The translations under genes and the position numbers were made by a program. From contig JAIXSE010000030.1 of NCBI GenBank assembly GCA_027484825.1, forward strand, positions 1 through 64,000: DNA of 64,000 nucleotides. The letters run 5' to 3'. The stretch's first letter is position 1. Every line of letters starts with the position of its first letter. The notes under the pieces are model-generated. The model did no database searches, was not told the origin of the DNA, and worked only from the letters and a program-made list of their open reading frames with translations. Shown here in pieces: positions 41,412 to 51,507 of the stretch. The stretch comes from Rubrivivax sp. (GTDB lineage: Bacteria > Pseudomonadota > Gammaproteobacteria > Burkholderiales > Burkholderiaceae_C).

Positions 41412-42899
41412 ATGTTTTCACGTCTCCCCTCCATCGGGCCGGTGCTGCTGGTCGGCTCGGTGCTTCTCGCCCTGGTGGGCTGCACCACCGTCGGCCCGGA
41501 TTACGCGGGCGCCCCGGCTGTGGCCGGTCAAGCCATTCAGGCGCCGCGTTTTGCCCGCGACACTGGCGACGCCACCACAGCCCAGCCGGGTGCCGCCGCA
41601 TGGTGGCAGTCGCTGAACGACCCTGCGCTCAATGCCTTGATCGATCAGGCCCTGGCCAACAGCCCCACGCTGCAAGCCGCTCAGGCTCGGCTGCGGCAGT
41701 CGCGCGCTGCCCTGCGCCAGCAGGAGGCGCAGAAGCTGCCCAAGGGCTCGGCATCCGCGCTCGGGGTCGGCGTCTGGCAGGCACCGGGGACCGACAGCGA
41801 AACGCGCCTGCACCTCTACAGCGTCGGTTTTGATGCCACTTGGGAGGCCGACCTGTTTGGTGGCACCCGTCGGGCCACGGAAGCGGCGTCCGCACAAGCC
41901 GAAGCGGTTCAAGCGGACCTGGCCGATGCGCAGGTGTCGCTCGCTGCCGAAGTGGCGCAGGCCTACGCCGGCCTGCGGGCCCAGCAGCAACGGCAAGCGC
42001 TGCTGCGCGAGACCGCAGAAGCGGACGCCCAGTTGCTGGCGCTCATCCGCCAACGCCAGTCGCGCGGCGTCTCGGCGGCTGACGAGGTGGAGCAGCGGCT
42101 GCAGCAAAGCGAAACCACCCAAGCGTCGCTCGCGGACGTGGCGGCTCAGATCAGCGCCTCGCTCGACCAACTCACGCTGCTCACCGGCCAGGCGCCGGGT
42201 GCGCTGGATGCGCAGCTCTCATCGGCTGCACCCAGGCTGCCCGCACTGCCCGAGACCGTCGCCGTGGGCGACCCGGCCGGTTTGATGCAGCGTCGTCCGG
42301 ACATCCGCGCGGCCGAGCGCCGTCTGGCGGCCGGCCAGGCCAAGATCGGCCAGAAGGAGGCGGGCTACTTCCCCAAGCTCACGCTGCTGGGTGACATCGG
42401 GCTGGCCGGCACCGACCTGGGACATCTGCTGACCAGCAAGAGCCTGGCGCTGGTGGGTGTGCCCTATCTCAGCTGGAACGTGCTGGACTTCGGCCGCACG
42501 CAGGCGGAGGTGAAGCAGGCCGAAGCCGGGCGTGACGAGGCCCTTGCGCAGTACCAGGCCACGGTGCTCGCCGCGCTGCAGGATGCCAACACCGCGCTGT
42601 CCCGCTACGGCCAGCAGCGCCAGGCGCTGTTGCATCTGCAGGCCCAGCAGGCGTCGGCGGACCGGTCCCTGGCGTTGACCCGCCAACGGCGACAGGCCGG
42701 CGCCGCGAGCCAACTGGACTTGCTGGACGCTCAGCGCAACCTGGCCTCCGCCGCCCTCCGCACGCTCGATGGGGAAGCGGCCCTGGTCAAGGACTTCGTG
42801 TCGCTGCAAAAGAGTCTGGGCCTGGGTTGGGAGGCGCCACCGGCGCCTGCGGCGTCAACTGGCGACAGTGCAGCCCTTGCGCCCACGCGGATGCAGTGA
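41412..42899 (+). CDS. NodT-family outer-membrane efflux lipoprotein
   Basis: 495 residues. Lipoprotein signal with lipobox LALVGC (Cys about residue 24) followed by TTVGPDY, the typical start of NodT-family TolC homologues. Two outer-membrane efflux repeats follow: WWQSLNDPALNALIDQALANSPTLQAAQARLRQSRA (about 64-100) and RPDIRAAERRLAAGQAKIGQKEAGYFPKLTL (about 295-325). Coiled-coil helices have high Ala/Gln content. It forms the outer-membrane duct of the tripartite pump. It starts 14 bases after emrB. Confidence 0.93.
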   Translation: MFSRLPSIGPVLLVGSVLLALVGCTTVGPDYAGAPAVAGQAIQAPRFARDTGDATTAQPGAAAWWQSLNDPALNALIDQALANSPTLQAAQARLRQSRAALRQQEAQKLPKGSASALGVGVWQAPGTDSETRLHLYSVGFDATWEADLFGGTRRATEAASAQAEAVQADLADAQVSLAAEVAQAYAGLRAQQQRQALLRETAEADAQLLALIRQRQSRGVSAADEVEQRLQQSETTQASLADVAAQISASLDQLTLLTGQAPGALDAQLSSAAPRLPALPETVAVGDPAGLMQRRPDIRAAERRLAAGQAKIGQKEAGYFPKLTLLGDIGLAGTDLGHLLTSKSLALVGVPYLSWNVLDFGRTQAEVKQAEAGRDEALAQYQATVLAALQDANTALSRYGQQRQALLHLQAQQASADRSLALTRQRRQAGAASQLDLLDAQRNLASAALRTLDGEAALVKDFVSLQKSLGLGWEAPPAPAASTGDSAALAPTRMQ

Positions 42900-43079
42900 T
42901 CGTGGGCACCGCCGCACTCCAGCCGCTGTGCAGCAGCGCAGCGGGGTCGTGCGCAGCGGCGGTATGAAGCCAGACCATGCAGCGATACTGGGCCCCAACT
43001 TCATTGCGCCCCGCAATCCGCCAAGCAGACGCCGTTTGCGGCACGTCCCTTGCGGCGCGCTCACTCGTCGCCTCGCGCC

Positions 43080-43646
43080 ATGCACGACCACTTCTACGCC
43101 GACATCCTTCGCAATCCCCACAACCGCGCCATCCTGGACCGTTGGGACGCGCTGGCCCTGCCGGACGGCTGGCTGGTGGCCGGATGCCTGTTCCAGACCG
43201 TCTGGAATCTGAAGACGGACCGGCCGCCCACCGCGGACATCCAGGACTACGACCTCTTCTACTTCAAGCCCGACGACGTCAGCGAGGACGGCGAACGCCG
43301 CATGCAGGCGCATGTCGACCGCGTGCTGGGTGATCTGGGCGTGCGCATCGAAGCCACCAACCAGGCCCGGGTGCATCTTTGGTACGAGGACTATTTCGGC
43401 CATCCTTACGCGCCCTTGGGATCGTCCCGGGAGGGCATCGACCGATTCCTGGTGCCGTCCACCTGCGTGGGCGTGCGCCCCGGCGGCGAGATCTACGCGC
43501 CCAACGGCCTGGCCCCGCTCTATGCCGGTGAACTGCGCATGAACCCGCTGTCGCCCCACCGCGACCTGTTCGAGCGCAAGGCCGAGTCGTACCGGGCCCG
43601 CTGGCCCTGGCTGACGGTGCATCCTGCGGAATTGGTTTCAAGCTGA
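43080..43646 (+). CDS. Nucleotidyltransferase-family protein (NTP_transf_6-like)
   Basis: 188 residues from ATG 43080. It has the layout of small bacterial nucleotidyltransferase-like proteins: an N-terminal helix, then LPDGWLVAGCLFQTVWN (about 30-46), the acidic motif DIQDYDLFYFKPDD (about 57-70) that matches the paired-carboxylate hD-x-D strand, and a later VRIEATNQARVHLWYEDYFG block. A C-terminal segment APNGLAPLYAGELRMNPLSPH is typical of the group. No substrate is known. It is convergent with the exosortase-locus deacetylase and overlaps its end by nine bases. Confidence 0.78.
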   Translation: MHDHFYADILRNPHNRAILDRWDALALPDGWLVAGCLFQTVWNLKTDRPPTADIQDYDLFYFKPDDVSEDGERRMQAHVDRVLGDLGVRIEATNQARVHLWYEDYFGHPYAPLGSSREGIDRFLVPSTCVGVRPGGEIYAPNGLAPLYAGELRMNPLSPHRDLFERKAESYRARWPWLTVHPAELVSS

Positions 43647-44615
43647 CGGCGCTTGTGCCACCGTCGCCGGCCCACCCATCCGCGCATTGCGCATCATCCG
43701 TGCCGCAAACATCGTGATGGAGCGCCCCCACGGCGTGTAGCGCGGCAGCTGGAACAGATCCGCCCCGGGCCGGGCCACGCCGGCGGCGGTGGAGACCGCG
43801 GCTTCGAAGCCCAGCTCGCGCAGCAGCGCCGCATGGCTGGCATCGTAGTCCCGCTCCGGTCGCCCATTCGGATAGGCAAAGCTGCGCACCGGTACGCCGG
43901 TGAGCCGCTCCAGATGCTCACGGCCGGTCTGCACCTGATGGCGAGCCGCCTCCGGGCTCAGTGTCGTGAGCACCGTGTGGTCCACCGTGTGGCCCCCCAC
44001 CTCATGCCCCGCCTCGGCCCATTGCCGCAACTGCGCGTCACTGAGCATCAGGTCGTCCGGCAGCGCACCCACCGGATGCGCCGCCAGCATGCGCTGCACC
44101 TGTGCATCACGCTCCGCAGGCGCCAAATACTTCAGTTGCACCTGCAAAGCGGTGATCGTCTTCAACCGATCCTCCACCGTAGCGACGGCATGCGTGCCCA
44201 TGCCCACCGCCCCCAGGTGCAGCGTCGGTCCCTGCACCTTGCGCACGAATTCAATGACGGTGTCGCTGAACATGCGCCCGCCATTGAGATAGCCGGTGGC
44301 CACGAACAGCGTCGCCTTGGCACCATGCCGCGCCAGGATGGGATGCGCCACCGTCAGGTTGTCCGCATAGCCATCGTCGAAGGTGATGCACGCCGCCCGG
44401 CGCGGCAGGCGCCCTTCCCGCAGCGCCGCTGCCGCCGCCGTCACCGTCATCAGCGTGAAATGCCGCGACAGGAAGCGCGTCTGCGCCTCAAACAGCGCTG
44501 CGTCGATCTCTCCGGGCCGCAGCGGATCCGGCTGCGGCAGCACCCGGTGATAGATCAGAACACTCAGCGCCGGCGCACCGCCCGGCCAGCCCAGCAGGCT
44601 CAGCGACGCCAGCAT
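43638..44615 (-). CDS. Polysaccharide deacetylase (last gene of the XrtA/EPS operon)
   Basis: 325 residues from ATG 44615, which overlaps the preceding stop by one base; the frame is open upstream but unrelated there. NodB-fold motifs: LIYHRV (about 20-25), metal-binding TFDDGYADN (78-86), GHTVDHTVL with the two metal-binding His (about 215-223) and FAYPNGRPERDYD. The family removes N-acetyl groups from hexosamines in chitin, peptidoglycan or exopolysaccharide. As part of this operon it probably modifies the exported polymer. It is a second deacetylase besides the TIGR03006-type enzyme encoded upstream in the operon. Confidence 0.88.
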   Translation of the reverse strand: MLASLSLLGWPGGAPALSVLIYHRVLPQPDPLRPGEIDAALFEAQTRFLSRHFTLMTVTAAAAALREGRLPRRAACITFDDGYADNLTVAHPILARHGAKATLFVATGYLNGGRMFSDTVIEFVRKVQGPTLHLGAVGMGTHAVATVEDRLKTITALQVQLKYLAPAERDAQVQRMLAAHPVGALPDDLMLSDAQLRQWAEAGHEVGGHTVDHTVLTTLSPEAARHQVQTGREHLERLTGVPVRSFAYPNGRPERDYDASHAALLRELGFEAAVSTAAGVARPGADLFQLPRYTPWGRSITMFAARMMRNARMGGPATVAQAPSA

Positions 44616-45931
44616 CAGGTGCCTCCCCAATAGGGCGAATGCACATTCACCGCGCGTGTGCCCGCAGCCACTTCGGCCTTGGTGCGCGCGTCCATCTCTC
44701 TGGCCACGATGCGATCCAGCGCCACCACCATCAGCACCAGGTAGTAGGGCATGTCGAAATAGACGAGGCTCAGGAACGCGCCGCCGGTGGCATACCCGAT
44801 CAGGCCGACCTGGCACATCGCCGCCAGGTCCCGTGCCCATTGCAGCTCCGGCACGTTCTTCGTGGCGCGGATCAGGCGCGTCGCCAGCCGCCAGGTCAGG
44901 AAGAAGATGCCCAGGAACAGGAACAGCCCCATGAAGCCGTGCTCCCCCAGCGCCTGGAAATAGATGCTGTGGGCCGTCAGCGGAATGGTCGGGTCCGGTG
45001 CATATTTGGCGAAGGCCGCCGGCCCCGGTACGGTGAAGCCGCCCCCCAGCGGGAACAGGTCCACCGCCAGCCGCCATGCGGTCTGCCAGGCATTGATGCG
45101 GCCCATGGCCGATCCGTCCTGGTCATAGGTCTTGATGGTCTCCATGCGGTCGGTCCAGCTGTCCGGCATGAAGACAAAGATCAGCGGCAGCGCCACCAGC
45201 ACCATCAGCGCCAGCGGCAGCTTGTTGCGGCTCTTGAGCCACATGAAGAAGGACATCGCCAGGATGGCCAGGAAAGCGCCCCGCGACTGCGAGCCCACCG
45301 CCGAGGCCATGCACAGCAGCATGGCCACGATGGCCAGGTTGCGATGCCAGCGCTTGGTGGCCTGCAGCTGCAGATAGCGGATCAGCGGCACCGTCATGAT
45401 GGTGGCCAGCGCCAGCGAGTTGTTGTCCTCGATGAAGGACCCTTCCGGCCCCCACACCCGCGCCGCCCCACCGGTCATGATGGTGAACAGCCCACCCTTG
45501 AGTCCGTAATAGCCGATGGAGATCACCAGCACCAGCGCCAGCCAGTCCAGGTCGCGCCGACGCTGCACCACCAGCATCGACACCAGCACCATCAGCACCA
45601 CCTTGAAGGCCCGTGACCACGCCGCGAATTCCCGGTCCGGGTAGAAGGAATTGATCAGCGGCGACACCCCGATCCACAAGATCCAGATCAGCAGCAGCAC
45701 CGTCACCCCGTTGACCGGGAAGCGAGTGAGCTTGTCCCGATGCACGATCAGGCTCACAAACAGCGCCAGCGCGATCACCATGGACCACGGCGCATCGTGC
45801 GCCCAGCCATACGCCAGCCGGTGCGGATTCATCACCCCCATCCACACCCAGCCCAGCACGCCCCAGATCGGCTCCTTCATCGTCTTCCAGATGAGCAGCG
45901 AAAAGAGGACCAGCATGATCAGGTCACGCAT
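44615..45931 (-). CDS. Putative O-glycosylation ligase, exosortase A system (Wzy/WaaL-like)
   Basis: 438 residues from ATG 45931. It has around ten membrane helices starting with MRDLIMLVLFSLLIWKTMKEPIWGVLGWVWMGVMNPHRLAYGW (two parts, residues 1-17 and 21-43). The O-antigen ligase/polymerase signature follows: a large periplasmic loop with GGGFTVPGPAAFAKYAPDP and the H of TAHSIYFQALGEHGFMGL. The N-terminal MNPHR(L)AYGWA block is typical of the exosortase A-associated ligase family (TIGR03097-like). It may polymerise the exopolysaccharide or attach glycan to exported protein. Overlaps the upstream glycosyltransferase by eight bases. Confidence 0.86.
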   Translation of the reverse strand: MRDLIMLVLFSLLIWKTMKEPIWGVLGWVWMGVMNPHRLAYGWAHDAPWSMVIALALFVSLIVHRDKLTRFPVNGVTVLLLIWILWIGVSPLINSFYPDREFAAWSRAFKVVLMVLVSMLVVQRRRDLDWLALVLVISIGYYGLKGGLFTIMTGGAARVWGPEGSFIEDNNSLALATIMTVPLIRYLQLQATKRWHRNLAIVAMLLCMASAVGSQSRGAFLAILAMSFFMWLKSRNKLPLALMVLVALPLIFVFMPDSWTDRMETIKTYDQDGSAMGRINAWQTAWRLAVDLFPLGGGFTVPGPAAFAKYAPDPTIPLTAHSIYFQALGEHGFMGLFLFLGIFFLTWRLATRLIRATKNVPELQWARDLAAMCQVGLIGYATGGAFLSLVYFDMPYYLVLMVVALDRIVAREMDARTKAEVAAGTRAVNVHSPYWGGT

Positions 45932-47129
45932 GTCGGAACTCCGGCATTCCCCGAGCGGCAAGAATCCGCTGGAACAGATCGATCTGGCCCTGGGTGGTGG
46001 TGTCCCAGGAAAACTGCTCGGCATAACGGCGGGTCACGGCCCGGTCGCGTGGCTCGTCGCGCAGCCGGCGCACCGCCGCGGCCACACCGGCGGCCGTGCG
46101 TTCGGGCATCAGCTCGCCAGCCTCCGGACCGGACACCACCTCCGGCGTGCCCCACACATTGGAGGCGGCCACCGGCGTGCCGCAGGCCATCGCTTCCAGC
46201 AGCACATTGGCCCAGCCTTCGCGGCTGGACGCCAGCACCAGTGCATCCACACCCGCATAGACCTCCCGCAGCCCGGCCTGAGGCAAGGCGCCGAGGAAGC
46301 GCACGCGGTCGCTCACGCCCAGCTCGGCGGCCAGACGGCGCAGCGCGCCCTCCTCCGGGCCGCTGCCGGCAATCAGCAGGTCCATGTCCGGCAATGTCTT
46401 GAGCGCGCCGATGACCAGGTCATGGCCCTTGCGCTCGATCAGGTGGCCGACTGAGGCCAGGGTGAAGCGTCCCGGCGCCAGCGCCAGCTTGCGGCGGCAA
46501 ACGTCCCGATCCCCAGGATGGAACAGTTGCAGGTCCACGCCATTGCGCAGCACCTGGATCTTCTCGGCGTCACCGCCCAGCAGCACCAGCTCGTCCTTGA
46601 GCGCCGCGCAGACGGTCACCATCGCATCGGCCTGCCGGGCCGCTTTCAGGATCAGCTTGCGCGGGAAGGTGTAGGCGGGGATCAGGTTGATGTCGGTGCC
46701 GCGGGCGGTGATCACCAGCGGCTTGTCCAGGGCCCGGGCGACCATCGCAGCGGCCACGCCGTCCGGATAGAAGTAGTGGGCATCGATCAGGTCGAAATCA
46801 AAGCCCTGCCGCTGCAGCGCACGGGCCGCCCGAAGCGCCGTCCAGGCCAGCGTGTAGGGCGCACTGCTCATGCCGACCTTGGGCAGGCGCACAAACCGCG
46901 GATGCGTCACCGACAGGCCGTGGCGCTGCTCGCTGTGGGGCGTGGCGGCGAAGCGGCCGTACTCGCCAAAGCGCGGGCCCTTGAACGGAAACCAGGGCAC
47001 CGGGGCGATCACACGCGCCTGCACCTGGCCGGAGGCCACCAGGTGTCGCAGCCGGGTCTCGACGAAGATGCCGTGGCTGGGCATTTCGCTGCTGGGATAC
47101 AGCGTGGAGAAGGTGAGGATCTTCAGCAT
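45924..47129 (-). CDS. Glycosyltransferase family 4, exosortase A locus (first of two adjacent)
   Basis: 401 residues from ATG 47129 (MLKILTFSTLYPSSEMP). GT-B fold: TLYPSSEMPSHGIFVETRLRHL at the N-terminus, ITARGTDINLIP, VLRNGVDLQLFHPGDR (about 205-220), TLASVGHLIERKGHDLVI and the donor-site block VLASSREGWANVLLEAMACGTPVAAS (about 310-335) with EGxxNxxLEA. It resembles glycosyltransferases regularly found in XrtA/EPS loci. It probably adds one sugar to the lipid-linked repeat unit on the cytoplasmic side. Confidence 0.88.
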   Translation of the reverse strand: MLKILTFSTLYPSSEMPSHGIFVETRLRHLVASGQVQARVIAPVPWFPFKGPRFGEYGRFAATPHSEQRHGLSVTHPRFVRLPKVGMSSAPYTLAWTALRAARALQRQGFDFDLIDAHYFYPDGVAAAMVARALDKPLVITARGTDINLIPAYTFPRKLILKAARQADAMVTVCAALKDELVLLGGDAEKIQVLRNGVDLQLFHPGDRDVCRRKLALAPGRFTLASVGHLIERKGHDLVIGALKTLPDMDLLIAGSGPEEGALRRLAAELGVSDRVRFLGALPQAGLREVYAGVDALVLASSREGWANVLLEAMACGTPVAASNVWGTPEVVSGPEAGELMPERTAAGVAAAVRRLRDEPRDRAVTRRYAEQFSWDTTTQGQIDLFQRILAARGMPEFRHA

Positions 47130-47145
47130 GGCGACCGGCTTTCGT

Positions 47146-48342
47146 TCATGCCTTCGCATCGCCCAGCGTGGACGCGGGGGCTTCGCGCAGGGAGCGGGCC
47201 AGGGCCACCACCCGCTCGGCATTGCCCAGCCAGGTCAGGTTCAGCCGACCGATCGTGGCGCCGGCGCCCTCGCCCAGTTGCTGGCGCAGACCCGGGTCAT
47301 TGGCCAGGCGGGCCAGCAGCAGGTCCAGGGCCTGAGGCGCTGCGGGGTCGAACAGCAAGGCATTGCGGCCGTCCTCCAGCACCTCTTCGATATTGGGCTG
47401 ACGCGGCGCCACGATGGCCTTGGCCAGCGCCAGGTACTCGAACAGCTTGAGCGGCGATGCATACGGCACCACCGCCGGCTGCAGCGCGATGTCGAAGGCG
47501 GCCACATGACGCGGCACGTCGTCGCGCGAGATCACGCCGGTGAAGCGCACCCGCTCGCCCAGGTCCAGCTCCCGCGCCAGCGCTTCCAGGTCGCCCCGCG
47601 CAGGGCCATCGCCCACCAGCAAGAGCCGCGCATTCGCCGGTGCAGCCGGACTGGCCATCCAGCGGATCACCCGGTCCATGCCATGCCAGTCCCGAACAAA
47701 GCCGGTGAAGCCCAGCACCAGCGCATCCGGCCAGCCCAGCGCCGCCTTGGCGGCCTGCGGCGACGGCGCTTCGGCAAAGTGTTCCTGGTTGATGCCGTTG
47801 GGCACCACCATCAGCCGCTCCTGCGGCACGCCCTGCGCAGCGACCATGTCGCCCAGCACCCGGGTGACCGGCAGCACCATGTCCGCCCCGCGCCAGACGG
47901 TGCGTTCCGCCCAGCGGGCCAGACGCGGCAGCGCCAGGCCGCCAAAGCGCTCCCGCTCATCGGCGAGCGGCGCATTCACTTCCAGCAGCAGCGGCAGCCC
48001 GGTGCGGCGCTTGAGCAGCAGACCGGCCAGCAGGTAGAGGTTGTAGCGCTCGTAGATGGCGTCGGGCCTGAACTCCCGCGCGGCGCGGGCCAGCCGGCGA
48101 TAGGCCAGCAGCGAATAGCCCAGCTCCAGCAGCTCATAGACCCACTTGGGCAGGCGCGAGCGCAGGCGCTGCACCCAGCCGACGTCGTCGCCCATGCGGG
48201 CCTTTTCCTGCGGCGGCGATTCACCGCCCGGCGCCACGACCCGGACCTCGTGGCCCAGGGCCCGCAGCGAGCCGATCATCTCTTCGATATGGACCGCCTG
48301 CCCGTCCTTGGACGCGGTGCGGTGGTGGTAGAGGATCTTCAT
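47146..48342 (-). CDS. Glycosyltransferase, exosortase A locus (second of two adjacent)
   Basis: 398 residues from ATG 48342 (MKILYHHRTASKDGQAVHIEEM); ATG 48351 would add three. The N-terminal HHRTASKDGQ(A/Y)VHI block is the hallmark of the exosortase A-associated glycosyltransferase group (TIGR04063-like). The GT-B donor half has VVPNGINQEHF, LGFTGFVRDWHGMDRVI and YASPLKLFEYLALAKAIVAP (about 305-325). It lies 16 bases before the next glycosyltransferase gene of the operon and 20 bases after the amidotransferase. A sugar-adding step in the same polymer is inferred. Confidence 0.89.
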   Translation of the reverse strand: MKILYHHRTASKDGQAVHIEEMIGSLRALGHEVRVVAPGGESPPQEKARMGDDVGWVQRLRSRLPKWVYELLELGYSLLAYRRLARAAREFRPDAIYERYNLYLLAGLLLKRRTGLPLLLEVNAPLADERERFGGLALPRLARWAERTVWRGADMVLPVTRVLGDMVAAQGVPQERLMVVPNGINQEHFAEAPSPQAAKAALGWPDALVLGFTGFVRDWHGMDRVIRWMASPAAPANARLLLVGDGPARGDLEALARELDLGERVRFTGVISRDDVPRHVAAFDIALQPAVVPYASPLKLFEYLALAKAIVAPRQPNIEEVLEDGRNALLFDPAAPQALDLLLARLANDPGLRQQLGEGAGATIGRLNLTWLGNAERVVALARSLREAPASTLGDAKA

Positions 48343-48362
48343 GCGGTGCACATCCCGGGCGG

Positions 48363-50279
48363 TCAGGCGGCCTGACGCATCGGCGCCATGCCCATGACGT
48401 TGCGCAGGAAGGCGTCATACATCAGCAGCGTCCACAGCGGCGTGCTGTGGTCGCGGCTGCCGTTTTCGTGCTGCTCCACCAGCTGGCCGATGGCTTGCAG
48501 GTCGAACCAGCCGGAGTCGGCCAACGGCCCGCCCAGCAGAGAGGTGCGCACCCGCTGGCGCAACGGGCCTCGGAACCAGCGGGCCAGCGGCACGGCAAAG
48601 CCCATCTTGGGACGGTAGAGCACATCGCGCGGCAGGTACGGCTCCAGTGACTTCTTGAACAGGTACTTGCCTTCGCCGCCGCGCAGCTTGAGGTGGGAGG
48701 GCAACGTGGCCAGCCATTCCACCAGCGGATGGTCCATCAGCGGCTCGCGCACTTCCAGCGAATGCGCCATCGAGGCGCGGTCCACCTTGGTGTTGATGTC
48801 GCCCACCAGGTAGGTGTGCAGGTCGATGTACTGGATCATCGCCAGCGGGTCGTCGGTATTGGCCCGCTCGGCATGCCGCAGAAACAGCTCGCGGGCGTTG
48901 TAGCCACCCAGTTCCGACTTGAAGCGGGCGCTGTAGAGCGGCATGCGCTCGTTGTCCCGGATGACGGACATGGTGTGGAAGTAGGCCTCCACCGAATTGC
49001 GGGCCAGCGCCTGGAAGGTGGTCTTGGCGCGGAACACCCGCGGCGCCCAGTCCGCCTTCGGATACAGCCGCCCGAGCGTGCCGAACAGCGGTCGGCGCAG
49101 GCCCAGCGGCAGGCTGGCGCGCATGCGCTCTTCCATCATGTGCAGGCGGTAACGGCGATAGCCGCCGAAACTTTCATCGCCGCCATCGCCCGACAGGGCC
49201 ACCGTCACATGCTTGCGGGCCAGTTGGCAGACGCGGTAGGTGGGGATGGCGGAGCTGTCGGCATAGGGCTCGTCGTAGAGACGGGCCAGGGTGTCGATCA
49301 GGTCGAAGTCGTCGCTTTGCACCGTCTCCACATGGTGGTCGGTGTGATAGCGCTCGGCCACCTGGCGCGCGAATTCGGATTCGTTGTAGGCCGGGTCGTC
49401 GAAGGCGATGGAGCAGGTCTTGACCGGACTGGCGCTCTCGCCCGCCATCATGGCCACGACCGCGCTGGAATCGACACCGCCGGAGAGGAAGGCGCCCAGC
49501 GGCACCTCGGCAATCATGCGCAGCTTCACCGATTCACGCAGGCGGCGCAGCAGCTCTTCCTGGGCCTGCACTTCATCGATGCGGGCGTCCAGGGTGAAGC
49601 TCACATCCCAGTAGCGGCGCGGCTGGCCCAGCGGCTCGCCGCGGCGCACCACCAGCGTGTGGCCCGGCGGCAGCTTCAGCGCCTGCCGAAAGACGGTGCG
49701 CGGCTCGGCCACATAGCCCAGTGCGAAGTACTCCTCCACCGCCTGCGGGTCGATGTCGCGGCGCAGCTGCGGGTGCGCCATCAAGGCCTTCAGCTCCGAG
49801 CCGAAGACCAGCGCGCCGTCATCCAGCAGCCCGTAATACATCGGCTTGACGCCCAGGCGGTCGCGGGCCATGAAGAGCAGGTCCCGGGCCTGGTCCCATA
49901 GCACGAAGGCGAACATGCCGCGCAGCTTCTGTACGCAATCCTCGCCCCAGGCGGACCAGGCATGCACGATGACTTCGGTGTCGCTGCGGGTGCGGAAGAC
50001 ATAGCCCAGCGCCTGCAACTCAGCCATCAGCGACTGGTAGTTGTAGATCTCGCCGTTGAAGACGATGCCCACCGTGCCCTGCGCATTGAACAGCGGCTGC
50101 TGTCCGGTGGCGATGTCGATGATGGACAGGCGGCGGTGGCCGAAGCCCAGCCCCGGCTGCAGATGGATGGACCCTTCGTCCGGCCCGCGGTGGTGCAGGG
50201 TGTCGTTGATGCGATGCATCAGGGCGGCGTCAAAGTCGCGCCGGCCCCGGGTGTCGAAGATGCCACTGATTCCGCACAT
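48363..50279 (-). CDS. XrtA/PEP-CTERM system amidotransferase (asparagine synthase-like)
   Basis: 638 residues. Class II glutamine amidotransferase: catalytic Cys2 in MCGISGIFD, RGPDEGSIH, GHRRLSIID and FNGEIYNYQSL. A synthetase domain follows with the PP-loop LSGGVDSSAVVAMMAG (about 260-275) and SGDGGDESFGGYRRY. Asparagine-synthase-like enzymes of this subgroup (TIGR03108-type) are confined to exosortase A loci and are thought to amidate a uronic acid or other carboxyl group of the polysaccharide rather than aspartate. Start set by the obligatory Met-Cys. Upstream gap is 13 bases. Confidence 0.92.
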   Translation of the reverse strand: MCGISGIFDTRGRRDFDAALMHRINDTLHHRGPDEGSIHLQPGLGFGHRRLSIIDIATGQQPLFNAQGTVGIVFNGEIYNYQSLMAELQALGYVFRTRSDTEVIVHAWSAWGEDCVQKLRGMFAFVLWDQARDLLFMARDRLGVKPMYYGLLDDGALVFGSELKALMAHPQLRRDIDPQAVEEYFALGYVAEPRTVFRQALKLPPGHTLVVRRGEPLGQPRRYWDVSFTLDARIDEVQAQEELLRRLRESVKLRMIAEVPLGAFLSGGVDSSAVVAMMAGESASPVKTCSIAFDDPAYNESEFARQVAERYHTDHHVETVQSDDFDLIDTLARLYDEPYADSSAIPTYRVCQLARKHVTVALSGDGGDESFGGYRRYRLHMMEERMRASLPLGLRRPLFGTLGRLYPKADWAPRVFRAKTTFQALARNSVEAYFHTMSVIRDNERMPLYSARFKSELGGYNARELFLRHAERANTDDPLAMIQYIDLHTYLVGDINTKVDRASMAHSLEVREPLMDHPLVEWLATLPSHLKLRGGEGKYLFKKSLEPYLPRDVLYRPKMGFAVPLARWFRGPLRQRVRTSLLGGPLADSGWFDLQAIGQLVEQHENGSRDHSTPLWTLLMYDAFLRNVMGMAPMRQAA

Positions 50280-50292
50280 GGTGCTGTTCCCG

Positions 50293-51507
50293 TCAATGCC
50301 CGGAGGCCGGCGACTGGCCGCGCAGGCGGTCGTACAGTCCCTGATAGCGGGCCACCATGGCCCGCATGCTGAAGTCCCGCTCCACCCGCTGGCGCCCGGC
50401 CTCGCCCATGGCGGCGGCCTGCGCCGGATTGCGCACCAGGCGCAGCAAGGCGCCGGCCATCGGCTGTGGGTCGCCGGCGGCCACCAGAAGGCCGGTGATC
50501 TGCGGCGTCACGAGGTCGGCATTGCCGCCCACCTCGGTGGCCACCACAGGAAGCCCGCTGGCCATGGCCTCCAGGATGGTGTTGGAAATGCCCTCGGCCA
50601 GCGACGGCAAGGCGAACACATGCAGGCCGCGCATCACCGCCGGCACATCGGTGCGCTCGCCTGGCAGCCAGGCCAGATCGCTCATGCCGGCTTCGCCCAG
50701 CAGCGCCTGGCATTGCGGGCGCAGCGGGCCATCGCCCACCAGCACCAGGCGCAATCGTTCCCGGAGCTCCGGCGCTGCGTGGACCGTCAGGATGAAGGCG
50801 CGGGTCAGCATCACCTGGTCCTTGACCGCCTGCATGCGGCCCACCGTGCCGATGATCCAGTGGCGACCCGGGTCGAACGGGCAGCCGTCGATGGGCTGGG
50901 GCCGGCGCTCTCTACCGTCAGCCTGCTGGCCTCGGAAGCGTTCGGTGTCCACGCCGTTGACAAACTGGCTGACCCGGTCCGGCGGCACGCCGATCGGGCC
51001 GGTCAGGTAGTCGCCCAGGTCGCGGGACAGGGCGATGTAGTGCGTGACGAAGGGCCGATAGAAGCGGCGCACGCGCTGGTAGGTGCGGTTGCGGCCGTCC
51101 AGGTCGCCGACATCGCGCCCGTGTTCTCCGTGGATGCGCACCGGCACCCGGGCCAACCAGGCCGGCAACTGCACTTCCAGCGCCGCCAGGTTGCGGCTGT
51201 GCACCACCGCCGGACGCAGCTCGCGAAACAGCCGGTAGAGCTGCGGATACAGCCAGAAGCCCTGTCCGGGCGGCTTGTTCAGGGCGAAGAAGTCCACATC
51301 GTCCCGCTGCACGCGGCGACGGAAGTCCGTCACCTCGGTCAGCGCGAGGATGGCGTGGCGATAACGGTCGGCCGGCATGTGGTTGATCAGGTTGACCACA
51401 CCATTCTCCAACCCACCGGTGTCGAATCGGTACATCACATGCAGCACCAGCGGGCGCGGGTCGCCGTGGCGATCGGCGCCCTGGACGCGGGGCAGGCTCG
51501 CGGTCAT
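50293..51507 (-). CDS. XrtA/PEP-CTERM system glycosyltransferase (TIGR03088-like)
   Basis: 404 residues from ATG 51507, which overlaps the exosortase stop by four bases (ATGA). GT4 blocks: [22 protein letters not shown] (about 20-41), the [18 protein letters not shown] segment, [28 protein letters not shown] and [27 protein letters not shown] (about 310-335) with the EGxSNTxLEAM donor motif. The DTGGLENG and GRDV(G)DLDG blocks are characteristic of the sugar transferases that always accompany exosortase A. Function: addition of a sugar to the repeat unit. Confidence 0.91.
   Translation of the reverse strand: MTASLPRVQGADRHGDPRPLVLHVMYRFDTGGLENGVVNLINHMPADRYRHAILALTEVTDFRRRVQRDDVDFFALNKPPGQGFWLYPQLYRLFRELRPAVVHSRNLAALEVQLPAWLARVPVRIHGEHGRDVGDLDGRNRTYQRVRRFYRPFVTHYIALSRDLGDYLTGPIGVPPDRVSQFVNGVDTERFRGQQADGRERRPQPIDGCPFDPGRHWIIGTVGRMQAVKDQVMLTRAFILTVHAAPELRERLRLVLVGDGPLRPQCQALLGEAGMSDLAWLPGERTDVPAVMRGLHVFALPSLAEGISNTILEAMASGLPVVATEVGGNADLVTPQITGLLVAAGDPQPMAGALLRLVRNPAQAAAMGEAGRQRVERDFSMRAMVARYQGLYDRLRGQSPASGH

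Noticed and set aside
42921-42942. Hairpin after the NodT gene (CCGCTGTGC with GCGCAGCGG)
   Set aside because: No T-tract on either strand and the arms need a G-T pair, so a terminator call is not supported.
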